62,030 nucleotides of DNA from an uncultured Flavobacteriales bacterium (lineage in GTDB: Bacteria; Bacteroidota; Bacteroidia; Flavobacteriales_G; Salibacteraceae): positions 1-62,030 of the forward strand of contig CAJXZP010000018.1 of NCBI GenBank assembly GCA_913062955.1, given 5' to 3'. Position 1 is the first letter of the stretch, and the number at the start of each line of letters is the position of its first letter. A program made the translations under genes and the position numbers. This document shows positions 51,977-59,651 of the stretch, one piece after another. The notes below the pieces were generated by a model. That model did no database searches and was not told the origin of the DNA. It saw nothing but the letters and a program-made list of their open reading frames with translations.

Positions 51977-53430
51977 TTTATTTCTATTTTATATACAAAA
52001 CTATTCACTCCCTGAACTATTTCATTTCTAAAAAATGAAAATCCAGCTCTCTCAAATGATTTTACAGAAGAAGTATTTTCCTGCTTAATATAGGCATAAA
52101 TAGGCATCTGAAAACTCTCAGAATACGTAGATATTGCTTTTTTCAAGACCAATGACCCCAACCTTTTCCCTCTATATTTTTCCACAATAGAAACACCTAT
52201 CACAGCGTTTTGGTCTTCGAAAGAAAACCGAACTTGTGCCATCGAAGTTCCATTATATTCTACAATATAAAAGGCACGGTGACTCGAGTTTATCTGATCT
52301 GCAAACCATATTTCATGTTGCTCGAAACTAATTTCATTTGAATGGTATGAATTTACTCTACTAAGTGGATCATTTGCTAAGTCAAAAATAAAACGCACAT
52401 CTTCTCGTGTAACTTCCCGTACAGATAAAGCCTCATTCCTAAATAAATTCAATATATTATTGGATGGAATCCCTTCAAATAAAGAAGCAAGACCCTCTGA
52501 ATTTAAGAATTTATAATTATTGAGCCCCCTCACTATTTCTTTCAAATTTGCAAAATCAAACAAATTATAATCTCCAATTCCATGTACACAACTTATACCC
52601 TTTAACCCCTCGTAAATGTTTTTTTGATTTTCAACAAAATACCCCAATATCATCGGAGTATTCAAAGCGGCTAACTCTAAACTTCCCGTACTTGAAGGGA
52701 CAATAGCTAAATCAACCGATTTCATCAAATTAAACACTTGCTTTTCGTTCAAAAATGAATGAACTAACAGTTTCGGGCTCCCCTCTTTTTCAAGGGACGA
52801 AAAATCTTGGGGTGAGCCTCCTAATAAATGAATTTCCTTTAACTCCTTTAATTTCAATAATTGTTCTACACTTTTGAAACTGAACCCTCCCGGGTTAGAT
52901 CCTCCAAAGGAGACTAGAATGCTCTGAATTGCACTAATTTTCTTTCTTGATTTGCTATCAAATTCTAAAAATGACTGACGTAGCAAAGAAAAACCCAACC
53001 CTAAAGCGAGCTTGGTATGCATACTAGTCTGATAATGCGATTTCATGATTCCCGGACAATGATTAATGACCACATCCGCCACCTGAATACCATTCATTAA
53101 ATCATCTATATAAAACAACTTATTACCAGAACTTCTAATTTGCTCTTGATAAGACTTACTAAACGGATAGCCATCAAGAACTACAAAACAGGGATTATTA
53201 AAATTATTCTTTAACCACTTTGGCTCTTTCTCTATATCCACAGATTCTGGTAAGATACTCATGCGAAATCCAGCATTCAGAATTGGATCATAATTGGAGC
53301 TAGATTTAACCACAAAAATAATTTCAAATTCATCTTTGAGCATTCCCGCTAATGCGATACACCTGAAAACATGACCCATCCCCATAACAGAATCACCATC
53401 CACTCGTATTAAAACTCGATTATTTTTCAT
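51973..53430 (-). CDS. pseG: PseG-PseH fusion: UDP-sugar hydrolase plus GNAT N-acetyltransferase
   Basis: Protein of 485 residues joining two steps. Residues 1-330 are PseG (GT-B-like UDP-sugar hydrolase): IRVDGDSVMGMGHVFRCIALA, VLDGYPFSKSYQEQI, INHCPG, LVSFGGSNPGG and VPSSTGSLELAALNTPMI. Residues 335-485 are a GNAT domain of PseH type: SVREVTREDVRFIFDLAND, IGVSIVEKYRGKRLG with the acetyl-CoA loop, and NTSSVKSFERAGF. PseH acetylates the 4-amino sugar made by PseC and PseG then removes UDP, so the fusion links consecutive reactions. No separate pseH is present. It overlaps pseF by 11 bases. Confidence 0.9.
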   Translation of the reverse strand: MKNNRVLIRVDGDSVMGMGHVFRCIALAGMLKDEFEIIFVVKSSSNYDPILNAGFRMSILPESVDIEKEPKWLKNNFNNPCFVVLDGYPFSKSYQEQIRSSGNKLFYIDDLMNGIQVADVVINHCPGIMKSHYQTSMHTKLALGLGFSLLRQSFLEFDSKSRKKISAIQSILVSFGGSNPGGFSFKSVEQLLKLKELKEIHLLGGSPQDFSSLEKEGSPKLLVHSFLNEKQVFNLMKSVDLAIVPSSTGSLELAALNTPMILGYFVENQKNIYEGLKGISCVHGIGDYNLFDFANLKEIVRGLNNYKFLNSEGLASLFEGIPSNNILNLFRNEALSVREVTREDVRFIFDLANDPLSRVNSYHSNEISFEQHEIWFADQINSSHRAFYIVEYNGTSMAQVRFSFEDQNAVIGVSIVEKYRGKRLGSLVLKKAISTYSESFQMPIYAYIKQENTSSVKSFERAGFSFFRNEIVQGVNSFVYKIEIN

Positions 53431-54121
53431 TCAGAATCCTATATTTCAACTCTGCATTCTTCCAATCGGCTGGGGTATCAATATCCTGAACTTCTAATTG
53501 TGTTAATTCAATCATTCCTGTATTAGTCGTCATTAAAGACTTTAACTCGACTAAACACTCTTTTTTTATCCAGTAAAACTGACCACAATCATGGTAATGT
53601 TTTTCTAGGTCTTGCGAACGCGTTCTTAAATATTTTGACTGAGCCATTTTAATAATCCCCTCTTCATTTCTCACCAAACTACGTTGAATCGGATAAGAAA
53701 ATTCAACAACGGGATACAACGAGTCATAATTATTTTCAATAAATTGGGTATACGATTTCTTAATGGTCTTGGCAGTTAAAAAGGGTGCGGTTGGAAGAAT
53801 ACAGCAAATATTTTCAATCTCCACACCTGTCTTCGCATAATTTTCAACCACCTCAATTAGTACATCCGAAAGAGTAGCGAAATCATCTGCGTTTGTTTCC
53901 GACCGTATAAACGGAGCTGTTGCTCCATGTGTTGTGGCAACCTTTGCAATTCCCCCATCATCTGTAGACACCATAATTTCATCGAAAATTTCGGAATTTA
54001 TCGCAGCTTCAATGGAATATGCTAGTATTGGTTTGCCCACAAAGTTTTTTATATTTTTTCTAGGTATTCGTTTACTTCCGCCTCGGGCAGGGATGATGGC
54101 TATGTTTTTTATTAATTTCAT
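53420..54121 (-). CDS. pseF: CMP-pseudaminic acid cytidylyltransferase
   Basis: Protein of 233 residues: IAIIPARGGSKRIPRKNIKNF is the CTP loop, MVSTDDGGIAKVATTHGA and APFIRSETNADDFATLSDVL follow, with CCILPTAPFLT and HDCGQFYWIKKE, typical of PseF. It activates pseudaminic acid with CTP. It abuts pseC with no gap (start 54121, neighbour stop 54122). It is distinct from the LegF-type enzyme at 17728. Confidence 0.92.
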   Translation of the reverse strand: MKLIKNIAIIPARGGSKRIPRKNIKNFVGKPILAYSIEAAINSEIFDEIMVSTDDGGIAKVATTHGATAPFIRSETNADDFATLSDVLIEVVENYAKTGVEIENICCILPTAPFLTAKTIKKSYTQFIENNYDSLYPVVEFSYPIQRSLVRNEEGIIKMAQSKYLRTRSQDLEKHYHDCGQFYWIKKECLVELKSLMTTNTGMIELTQLEVQDIDTPADWKNAELKYRILNEK

Positions 54122-55279
54122 TTAATGCCCCACAAATTGAATGACCAGATCGATAATATATTCCTGTTCCTGATCGGTTAAAGTTGGAAACATAGGCAAA
54201 CTCAAAGCTTGGGAATAATAATCTTCAGCAACCGGAAAATCACCTTTTTTCCAACCCATTTTTTTATAATACGGATTTAAATGAACAGGTATGTAATGAA
54301 CTTGAGCGAATACATTATTCTTTCTTAAGAAATCGTAAAGCCCTTTTCTATTGGTTACTTGAATTACATACAAGTGGTACGCATGAAAAACATCCGCTGA
54401 TACAAACGGGGTTTTTACACCCGCTACATTTTCAAAACCTTGCGTATAATTATCAGCTATTTGATTCCGTTTATTTACACCCTGATCTGCTCTTTTTAAT
54501 TGAGAAACACCCAAGGCACAGTTAATATCCGACAATCGGTAATTATATCCCAAACCTTGCATTTCGTAATACCACCCTCCGTGATTTTCTTCTAGTAGAT
54601 CCGGATTTTTAGTTATTCCATGAGAGCTCAACATCTTCAAACTCTCGTACATTTCCTTATTATTAGTGGTCACCATCCCTCCTTCACCCGTAGCAATATG
54701 TTTTACTGGGTGAAATGAAAAAATCTGCATATCCGAAAATACTCCGTTACCACAACGTTGTTTAACGGCATTAGAATCCACAAAATATCCACCAGGTGCA
54801 TGACAGGCATCTTCTAAAATCCATAATCCATACGTATCGCAGATTTGACGCAACTTCTCAACATTAACTGGATAACCTGCAAAATCTACTGGAATAATTC
54901 CGCTGTAAGTACCCTTCGGAACAGACTTTAGTTTCGCTTCCAGTTTTAGTAAGTCCAGCGTATAAGTTTCGGCATCAATATCTACAAAATCAACCTCCGC
55001 CCCACAGTACAGCACAGAGTTAGAACTGGCCGCAAAGGTGATTGGAGTAGTAATCACCTTGTCTCCAGGCTTTACATTTAAAACCAAATTAGCCAAATGC
55101 AAGGCATCCGTTCCATTGGTTACCGCAACGGCATATTTTGCTCCTACGTACTCTGCAAATTTCTCCTCAAATTCAGCCACCATTGGACCTTGAGTCAAGA
55201 AATCAGATTGAAGAGTATCCACAACCATGTCGATATCTTCTTGCGTTATATTTTGTCTTCCGTAATTTATTGATTTCAT
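54122..55279 (-). CDS. pseC: UDP-4-amino-4,6-dideoxy-N-acetyl-beta-L-altrosamine transaminase
   Basis: DegT-family aminotransferase of 385 residues from ATG 55279; an alternative TTG two codons upstream is unlikely. KSINYGRQNITQEDIDMVV and LQSDFLTQGPMVAEFE are PseC-like. AVTNGTDALHLA, EDACHAPGGYFVDS and FSFHPVKHIATGEGGMV, with the PLP lysine, follow. It aminates the 4-keto product of PseB. It starts 8 bases after pseB. Confidence 0.92.
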   Translation of the reverse strand: MKSINYGRQNITQEDIDMVVDTLQSDFLTQGPMVAEFEEKFAEYVGAKYAVAVTNGTDALHLANLVLNVKPGDKVITTPITFAASSNSVLYCGAEVDFVDIDAETYTLDLLKLEAKLKSVPKGTYSGIIPVDFAGYPVNVEKLRQICDTYGLWILEDACHAPGGYFVDSNAVKQRCGNGVFSDMQIFSFHPVKHIATGEGGMVTTNNKEMYESLKMLSSHGITKNPDLLEENHGGWYYEMQGLGYNYRLSDINCALGVSQLKRADQGVNKRNQIADNYTQGFENVAGVKTPFVSADVFHAYHLYVIQVTNRKGLYDFLRKNNVFAQVHYIPVHLNPYYKKMGWKKGDFPVAEDYYSQALSLPMFPTLTDQEQEYIIDLVIQFVGH

Positions 55280-55287
55280 GATCAAAA

Positions 55288-56289
55288 TTAGTTCACATAT
55301 TTTTCAATCAATTCCCGCATGCTTTCCACCGTTTCCCATTCCGTATTTTCACCCGAATTATAATAAAATCCTTCCGGTACTTTAACAGCCTTTTTTTCAG
55401 CGATAAATTTATCTAATCTGAATGCAGGAGTAGAAGGTAATATCACATAATACGTTCCTAAATCATAGGTATAAAAGGAATCAGAAGACGTAATCATTTC
55501 TTCATGTAGTTTTTCACCTGGACGTATTCCAACTTCAATCATCTCACACTCCGGACCAATAGCTTCTGCCACATCCAAAATCCTATAGGAAGGAATCTTG
55601 GGAACAAATATCTCGCCACCCCAAGCATTTCCCATAGCATGAAAAACCATATCACACCCCTCTTTTAGGGATATATTAAAACGTGTCATTCCCTTATCTG
55701 TAATTGGCAAAATGCCCTCTTTCCTCTTTTTCTGAAAAAATGGAATCACCGAGCCATTTGAGCCCATCACATTCCCATAACGAACCACCGATATTTTAAT
55801 GTCACGACTACCTTTAATGTTATTAGCAGCCACAAAAAGTTTATCGGCAGCAAGCTTTGTAGCACCATAAAGGTTAATCGGTGCCGCTGCTTTATCGGTT
55901 GACAAGGCAACAATATTTGTAACCCCGGTAGAAAAAGCCGCATCAATAACGTTCTGAGAACCTAGAATATTGGTTTTGACCGCTTCCATAGGATTATACT
56001 CGGCAATTGGGACGTGCTTCATCGCTGCTGCGTGAATAACGTAATCTATCCCCTCCATAGCGGTAATCAAACGTTCCTTATCGCGTATATCACCAATAAA
56101 GTAACGAATAGACCTGTATTTCTCCGGGGGATATTCTTGAGCCATTTCAAATTGTTTTTGCTCGTCTCGAGAATAAATCACCAACCTTCTTACCTCTGGC
56201 CAAGATTCGTAAATTCTTTTTGTTAATTCTTTCCCTAAGGATCCTGTACCTCCTGTTATCAGTACCGATTTACCGCTTAAATCTAACAT
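55288..56289 (-). CDS. pseB: UDP-N-acetylglucosamine 4,6-dehydratase (inverting)
   Basis: Protein of 333 residues. KSVLITGGTGSLGKELTKRI binds NADP, VIYSRDEQKQFEMAQEYP and RYFIGDIRDKERL are typical of PseB, and HAAAMKHVPIAEYNPMEAVKTNI with ALSTDKAAAPINLYGATKLAADKLF hold the catalytic Asp-Lys and Tyr-Lys residues. It dehydrates and C5-inverts UDP-GlcNAc, the first step to pseudaminic acid. It is the first gene of the minus-strand Pse operon behind a good promoter. Confidence 0.93.
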   Translation of the reverse strand: MLDLSGKSVLITGGTGSLGKELTKRIYESWPEVRRLVIYSRDEQKQFEMAQEYPPEKYRSIRYFIGDIRDKERLITAMEGIDYVIHAAAMKHVPIAEYNPMEAVKTNILGSQNVIDAAFSTGVTNIVALSTDKAAAPINLYGATKLAADKLFVAANNIKGSRDIKISVVRYGNVMGSNGSVIPFFQKKRKEGILPITDKGMTRFNISLKEGCDMVFHAMGNAWGGEIFVPKIPSYRILDVAEAIGPECEMIEVGIRPGEKLHEEMITSSDSFYTYDLGTYYVILPSTPAFRLDKFIAEKKAVKVPEGFYYNSGENTEWETVESMRELIEKYVN

Positions 56290-56312
56290 ATTTCTGCAAA
56301 AATAATTTGCAG

Positions 56313-56343
56313 CGAATATAAAGATTAGACAATTTCAATCAAA
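56313..56343 (-). promoter_or_regulatory. Promoter of the pseudaminic acid operon
   Basis: On the minus strand TTTG (56340-56343), exactly 19 bases, then TATATTCG (56313-56320), one mismatch from TAnnTTTG. The leader would be about 17 nt to the pseB ATG. Confidence 0.65.
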
Positions 56344-56936
56344 CTAAATACGACTATTTATTTCTAATATTACCTCTGATAAACTACCTATCGCTTAACT
56401 ACTTTGATGATCCTCACTTCCTTTTAAGAACAAATTTTCACAAAATGGATTCCAAATAAAATGACGTAAAAGTATTTTTTCTAAAAAAAAAATGGCGGTG
56501 AATTCTGCCCAATAAAGTTCGCTTCCATTACCGGGAAAATCGAGAGTTCATTTCTATTCAATTCCTCTTGCAAATATTAACCTCATCATTAATAAGGTTT
56601 GGAGATTTATATATACTGGTAAATGAAATTCCTAAACGACCTAATTTTCATTCATACCCGAAATAAAACTTTCACTTGATTCCCTTACCATTGAAGTGTA
56701 TGAATTATCACTATCCACGCACGCCCCCTAATAACTAACAGTTCACATCAACCCTTTACATATTACGATTTATCGATAGTATTAATATTCAACTAAATCG
56801 TAATAATACGACCATAACCAATAGCGGTAATTCTAATGGGAAATACGATCCTGAAATGACATACATCACCCAATGTGGCGTAGAGCGTTCTCCTGTGAAA
56901 CACCTAACATTGAAAGCAATGAAGATAAACGATTTT
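56344..56936. other. Gene-free stretch upstream of the pse operon
   Basis: About 593 bases between the pseB promoter and the yfhO stop. I find no convincing gene, RNA or repeat. A short frame at 56789-56980 runs into yfhO in another frame and has no family features. Confidence 0.5.
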
Positions 56937-59477
56937 CTACTGTTCCTTTTTGAAAAAACCTCGAAAGGCGAAATAAACACTTCCCAGAATCAGTAAAATC
57001 ACTAACGAAGAACCTGCGAAAGCAATTTTTTCTCCCGTATAATAAGAACTTGGAGCAAATACAAATTCAATCTCATGTGATCCAGCCGGCACTCTGATGG
57101 TTCTTAGTAAATAATTAGCACGACCAATGGGTACCTCTACCCCATCAATTTTAGCCGTCCAACCCACCGGATACCAAACTTCAGACAATACAGCGACTTG
57201 ATCCGTAGTAGAATTGGAACGGTAAACCATTCTATCTAAATCGTATTTTTCCAAATGGATCGATCCAATACCATTACCCACTTTACCAACAATTTCCTTT
57301 TGATCCACCCGGATAATTGCGGTAGCGTTTAATTCGGTCTGGCCCAAAGCTAACATTTCTTCATTTGCCGATTCAACGTATTTAATATTACTTACAAACC
57401 AAGCACCACCAAAGGCTTCAGGATTTTGAACGGGTGGCGAATCTGGTGAATAAATAATATATTTAGTATTTAACATATTTAAAATCGGAATACTTTTAAA
57501 TACAGGTAAGATATCATTTACCGTTTTAGCGCCTCGTAAAGCACCTCCAATTTTTTGGATTTCAGCAGAAATATAGTATTCTATTAATTCCTGGTAGCTT
57601 TTCATTTTAGCACCATTATATCCTCCAATAGAATGATGAAAATATGAAGTCCCGGTTTCATTAAAGGTACTTACTGAAATATTTAGAACTCGTTTATCGG
57701 GAGAGCTATCTGACAAAATAATTTTATCCGCAGCCGAAATGGTGAATGGCTCCGTTACTCTTCTTTTACTTTCAAAGCCCTTATCGACATCCATGTAACG
57801 GGTATTTACACCCCACATATCCACTAATACCAACAATACAATTACCATGGTAACGGTTCCTTTAGCTAACTTTCCTTTAATACTAGCCCAAAGTAAAATG
57901 GCAGCGACCAAAATGAAACCAAAGGAGCGCATAGCATCCGCTTTAAATAACGAAACTCTAGCTAATTCAATGTTATCCATCAAGTCATTGATTTGCCCAG
58001 CTGGCCAACCATTACTTTTCAATGAATTCAAATAATTATCGTATTCTCCCGCTTTAAAAAACTCGAAAAAACTGGTGGGCGAAATCCAAAACAATAAAGA
58101 AACACCCCCGGTTAAAGCAAAAGCAATCCAAAGTGCTTTATCATTTTTCCACGTTAAAGTTTTCCCAAATAATACGAGATTCTCATTTAAGAACTCCTTA
58201 TTCGATAACAGCTTTCTTAATCCCAAAGCAGCCAATAAAGGGATGGCAAATAAACTCACAATTTCAATTGAAACAACAGCTCTAAACTTATTGTACATTG
58301 GAAAATAGTCAATAAAAAAATTCGTTAATCCAGGAAAGTTCTTTCCCCAAGACAACATGGTGGTTACGACTGTGGCAATAACTAAAGCCCATTTCAACGT
58401 TCCATCCACCAGCAATAAACCAATCACAAACAAGAAAACGATAATTGCGCCTGCATACATCGGCCCTCCAACAAATGGTTGATCTCCCCAATAGGCATCT
58501 ACCCCTTCCAACTGCTTTTTATACTTTTTATCTACGTTTTTCAACGCCACTTTATGCTCAGAAAGCCTACTTGAACCAGGCCCTTTAGCATGTGGAATAA
58601 GTAATGACCACGTTTCAGAAATACCGCCACTCCAATTGGTAATGTAAGATCGATCTAAACCAGATGTTTTATCCTTCGTTTGGTCTAAAGTCAGCTCCGA
58701 TTTACCACGAGTACTACTTGCTGTATACTCTTGAGTGGTTAACAATTGTCCTGCTGAAGGGAGCGTCCCCAGAATTATGGCCCCAGCAAATAAGGATGCT
58801 GAAATCAAATAACCTTTCATGTCTTTCTTTCGAATATCCTCCACAAATTCCAACACAAAAAATATGACTAAGAAGAACACAAAAAAGTAATAGGTCATTT
58901 GAGGGTGATTGGACACCATTTCAAACGACATAAATAATGCCGAAACCGCGAGCCCTAGGACATATTTCTTTTGACGAATTAATATGGCACCGGCCAATAT
59001 TCCTGGCAAATATCCCAATGCCATCACTTTAGCGAAATGACCCGCTCCTAACACTACAAAATTATAAGATGTAAAAGCGTAGCCAACAGAACCCAAAACG
59101 CCTATTGGGATTTCCACTTTCAACACGCACATTAAAATGAAAAAAGAAATTAAACTCCATACAATATATAATGCAGGGCGTTCTAACCCTAGTGTGGTAA
59201 GAGGTCGAATATACTTTGCAACTAAATTATTAGGATACCGAATACTAACGTAATAAGCGGGCATTCCTCCAAACATCGAGTTAGACCATAAAGGGACTAC
59301 ACTTGTTTCATCTATAAAATCATTAATCTCTTTGGCGCCTCCCTTCCATTGTTTCTGATCATGGGTGGCTAATTGTTTGCCTTGCATTTGAGGGTAGAAA
59401 TACCCCAAGCTAATAGTTACAAAAAATATTAAAACACCTAGATAGGGTAAGATTTTTTTATAATTGAGTTTGTCCAT
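56937..59477 (-). CDS. YfhO-family membrane protein
   Basis: Protein of 846 residues from ATG 59477 (MDKLNYKKILPYLG); a 30-residue upstream extension is rejected because it has no family features and runs into the membrane-spanning start. About 12 membrane segments lie in the first 550 residues. The first periplasmic loop (NFIDETSVVPLWSNSMFGG) resembles GT-C fold enzymes, and a soluble C-terminal part (GVEVPIGRANYLLRTIRVPAG, EIEFVFAPSSYYTGEKI) precedes a last membrane helix. YfhO in Firmicutes is linked to glycosylation of teichoic acids; in Bacteroidetes the role is unknown. It is a single gene between two gaps. Confidence 0.85.
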   Translation of the reverse strand: MDKLNYKKILPYLGVLIFFVTISLGYFYPQMQGKQLATHDQKQWKGGAKEINDFIDETSVVPLWSNSMFGGMPAYYVSIRYPNNLVAKYIRPLTTLGLERPALYIVWSLISFFILMCVLKVEIPIGVLGSVGYAFTSYNFVVLGAGHFAKVMALGYLPGILAGAILIRQKKYVLGLAVSALFMSFEMVSNHPQMTYYFFVFFLVIFFVLEFVEDIRKKDMKGYLISASLFAGAIILGTLPSAGQLLTTQEYTASSTRGKSELTLDQTKDKTSGLDRSYITNWSGGISETWSLLIPHAKGPGSSRLSEHKVALKNVDKKYKKQLEGVDAYWGDQPFVGGPMYAGAIIVFLFVIGLLLVDGTLKWALVIATVVTTMLSWGKNFPGLTNFFIDYFPMYNKFRAVVSIEIVSLFAIPLLAALGLRKLLSNKEFLNENLVLFGKTLTWKNDKALWIAFALTGGVSLLFWISPTSFFEFFKAGEYDNYLNSLKSNGWPAGQINDLMDNIELARVSLFKADAMRSFGFILVAAILLWASIKGKLAKGTVTMVIVLLVLVDMWGVNTRYMDVDKGFESKRRVTEPFTISAADKIILSDSSPDKRVLNISVSTFNETGTSYFHHSIGGYNGAKMKSYQELIEYYISAEIQKIGGALRGAKTVNDILPVFKSIPILNMLNTKYIIYSPDSPPVQNPEAFGGAWFVSNIKYVESANEEMLALGQTELNATAIIRVDQKEIVGKVGNGIGSIHLEKYDLDRMVYRSNSTTDQVAVLSEVWYPVGWTAKIDGVEVPIGRANYLLRTIRVPAGSHEIEFVFAPSSYYTGEKIAFAGSSLVILLILGSVYFAFRGFFKKEQ

Positions 59478-59597
59478 TTTACCAAAATTTGTAAAATGCA
59501 AAATACAATTTAGTCGGAAATGGCAAATAAAAACAGCTACAAAATAGCATGAAAATTGAATTCCCAATATTCATGAAATAATCTCTAATACAAAAAC

Positions 59598-59637
59598 GTA
59601 ATAATCTCCTTTACCTTTCCTCAAAGGAGATTATTAC
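59598..59637 (-). terminator. Intrinsic terminator after the T9SS type A protein gene
   Basis: Perfect 15-base inverted repeat GTAATAATCTCCTTT / AAAGGAGATTATTAC with a 10-base loop. On the minus strand it is followed by GTTTTTG. It begins 15 bases after the stop at 59652. Confidence 0.8.
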
Positions 59638-59651
59638 ATCCCAAAATTTAT

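Noticed and set aside
56789-56980. 63-codon minus-strand frame with hydrophobic end
   Set aside because: It overlaps the yfhO 3' end in another frame, lacks a promoter or family motif, and is short.
59478-59567. 30-residue N-terminal extension of the YfhO protein
   Set aside because: The extension has no family features; MDKLNYKK at 59477 gives the usual short cytoplasmic start before the first membrane helix.
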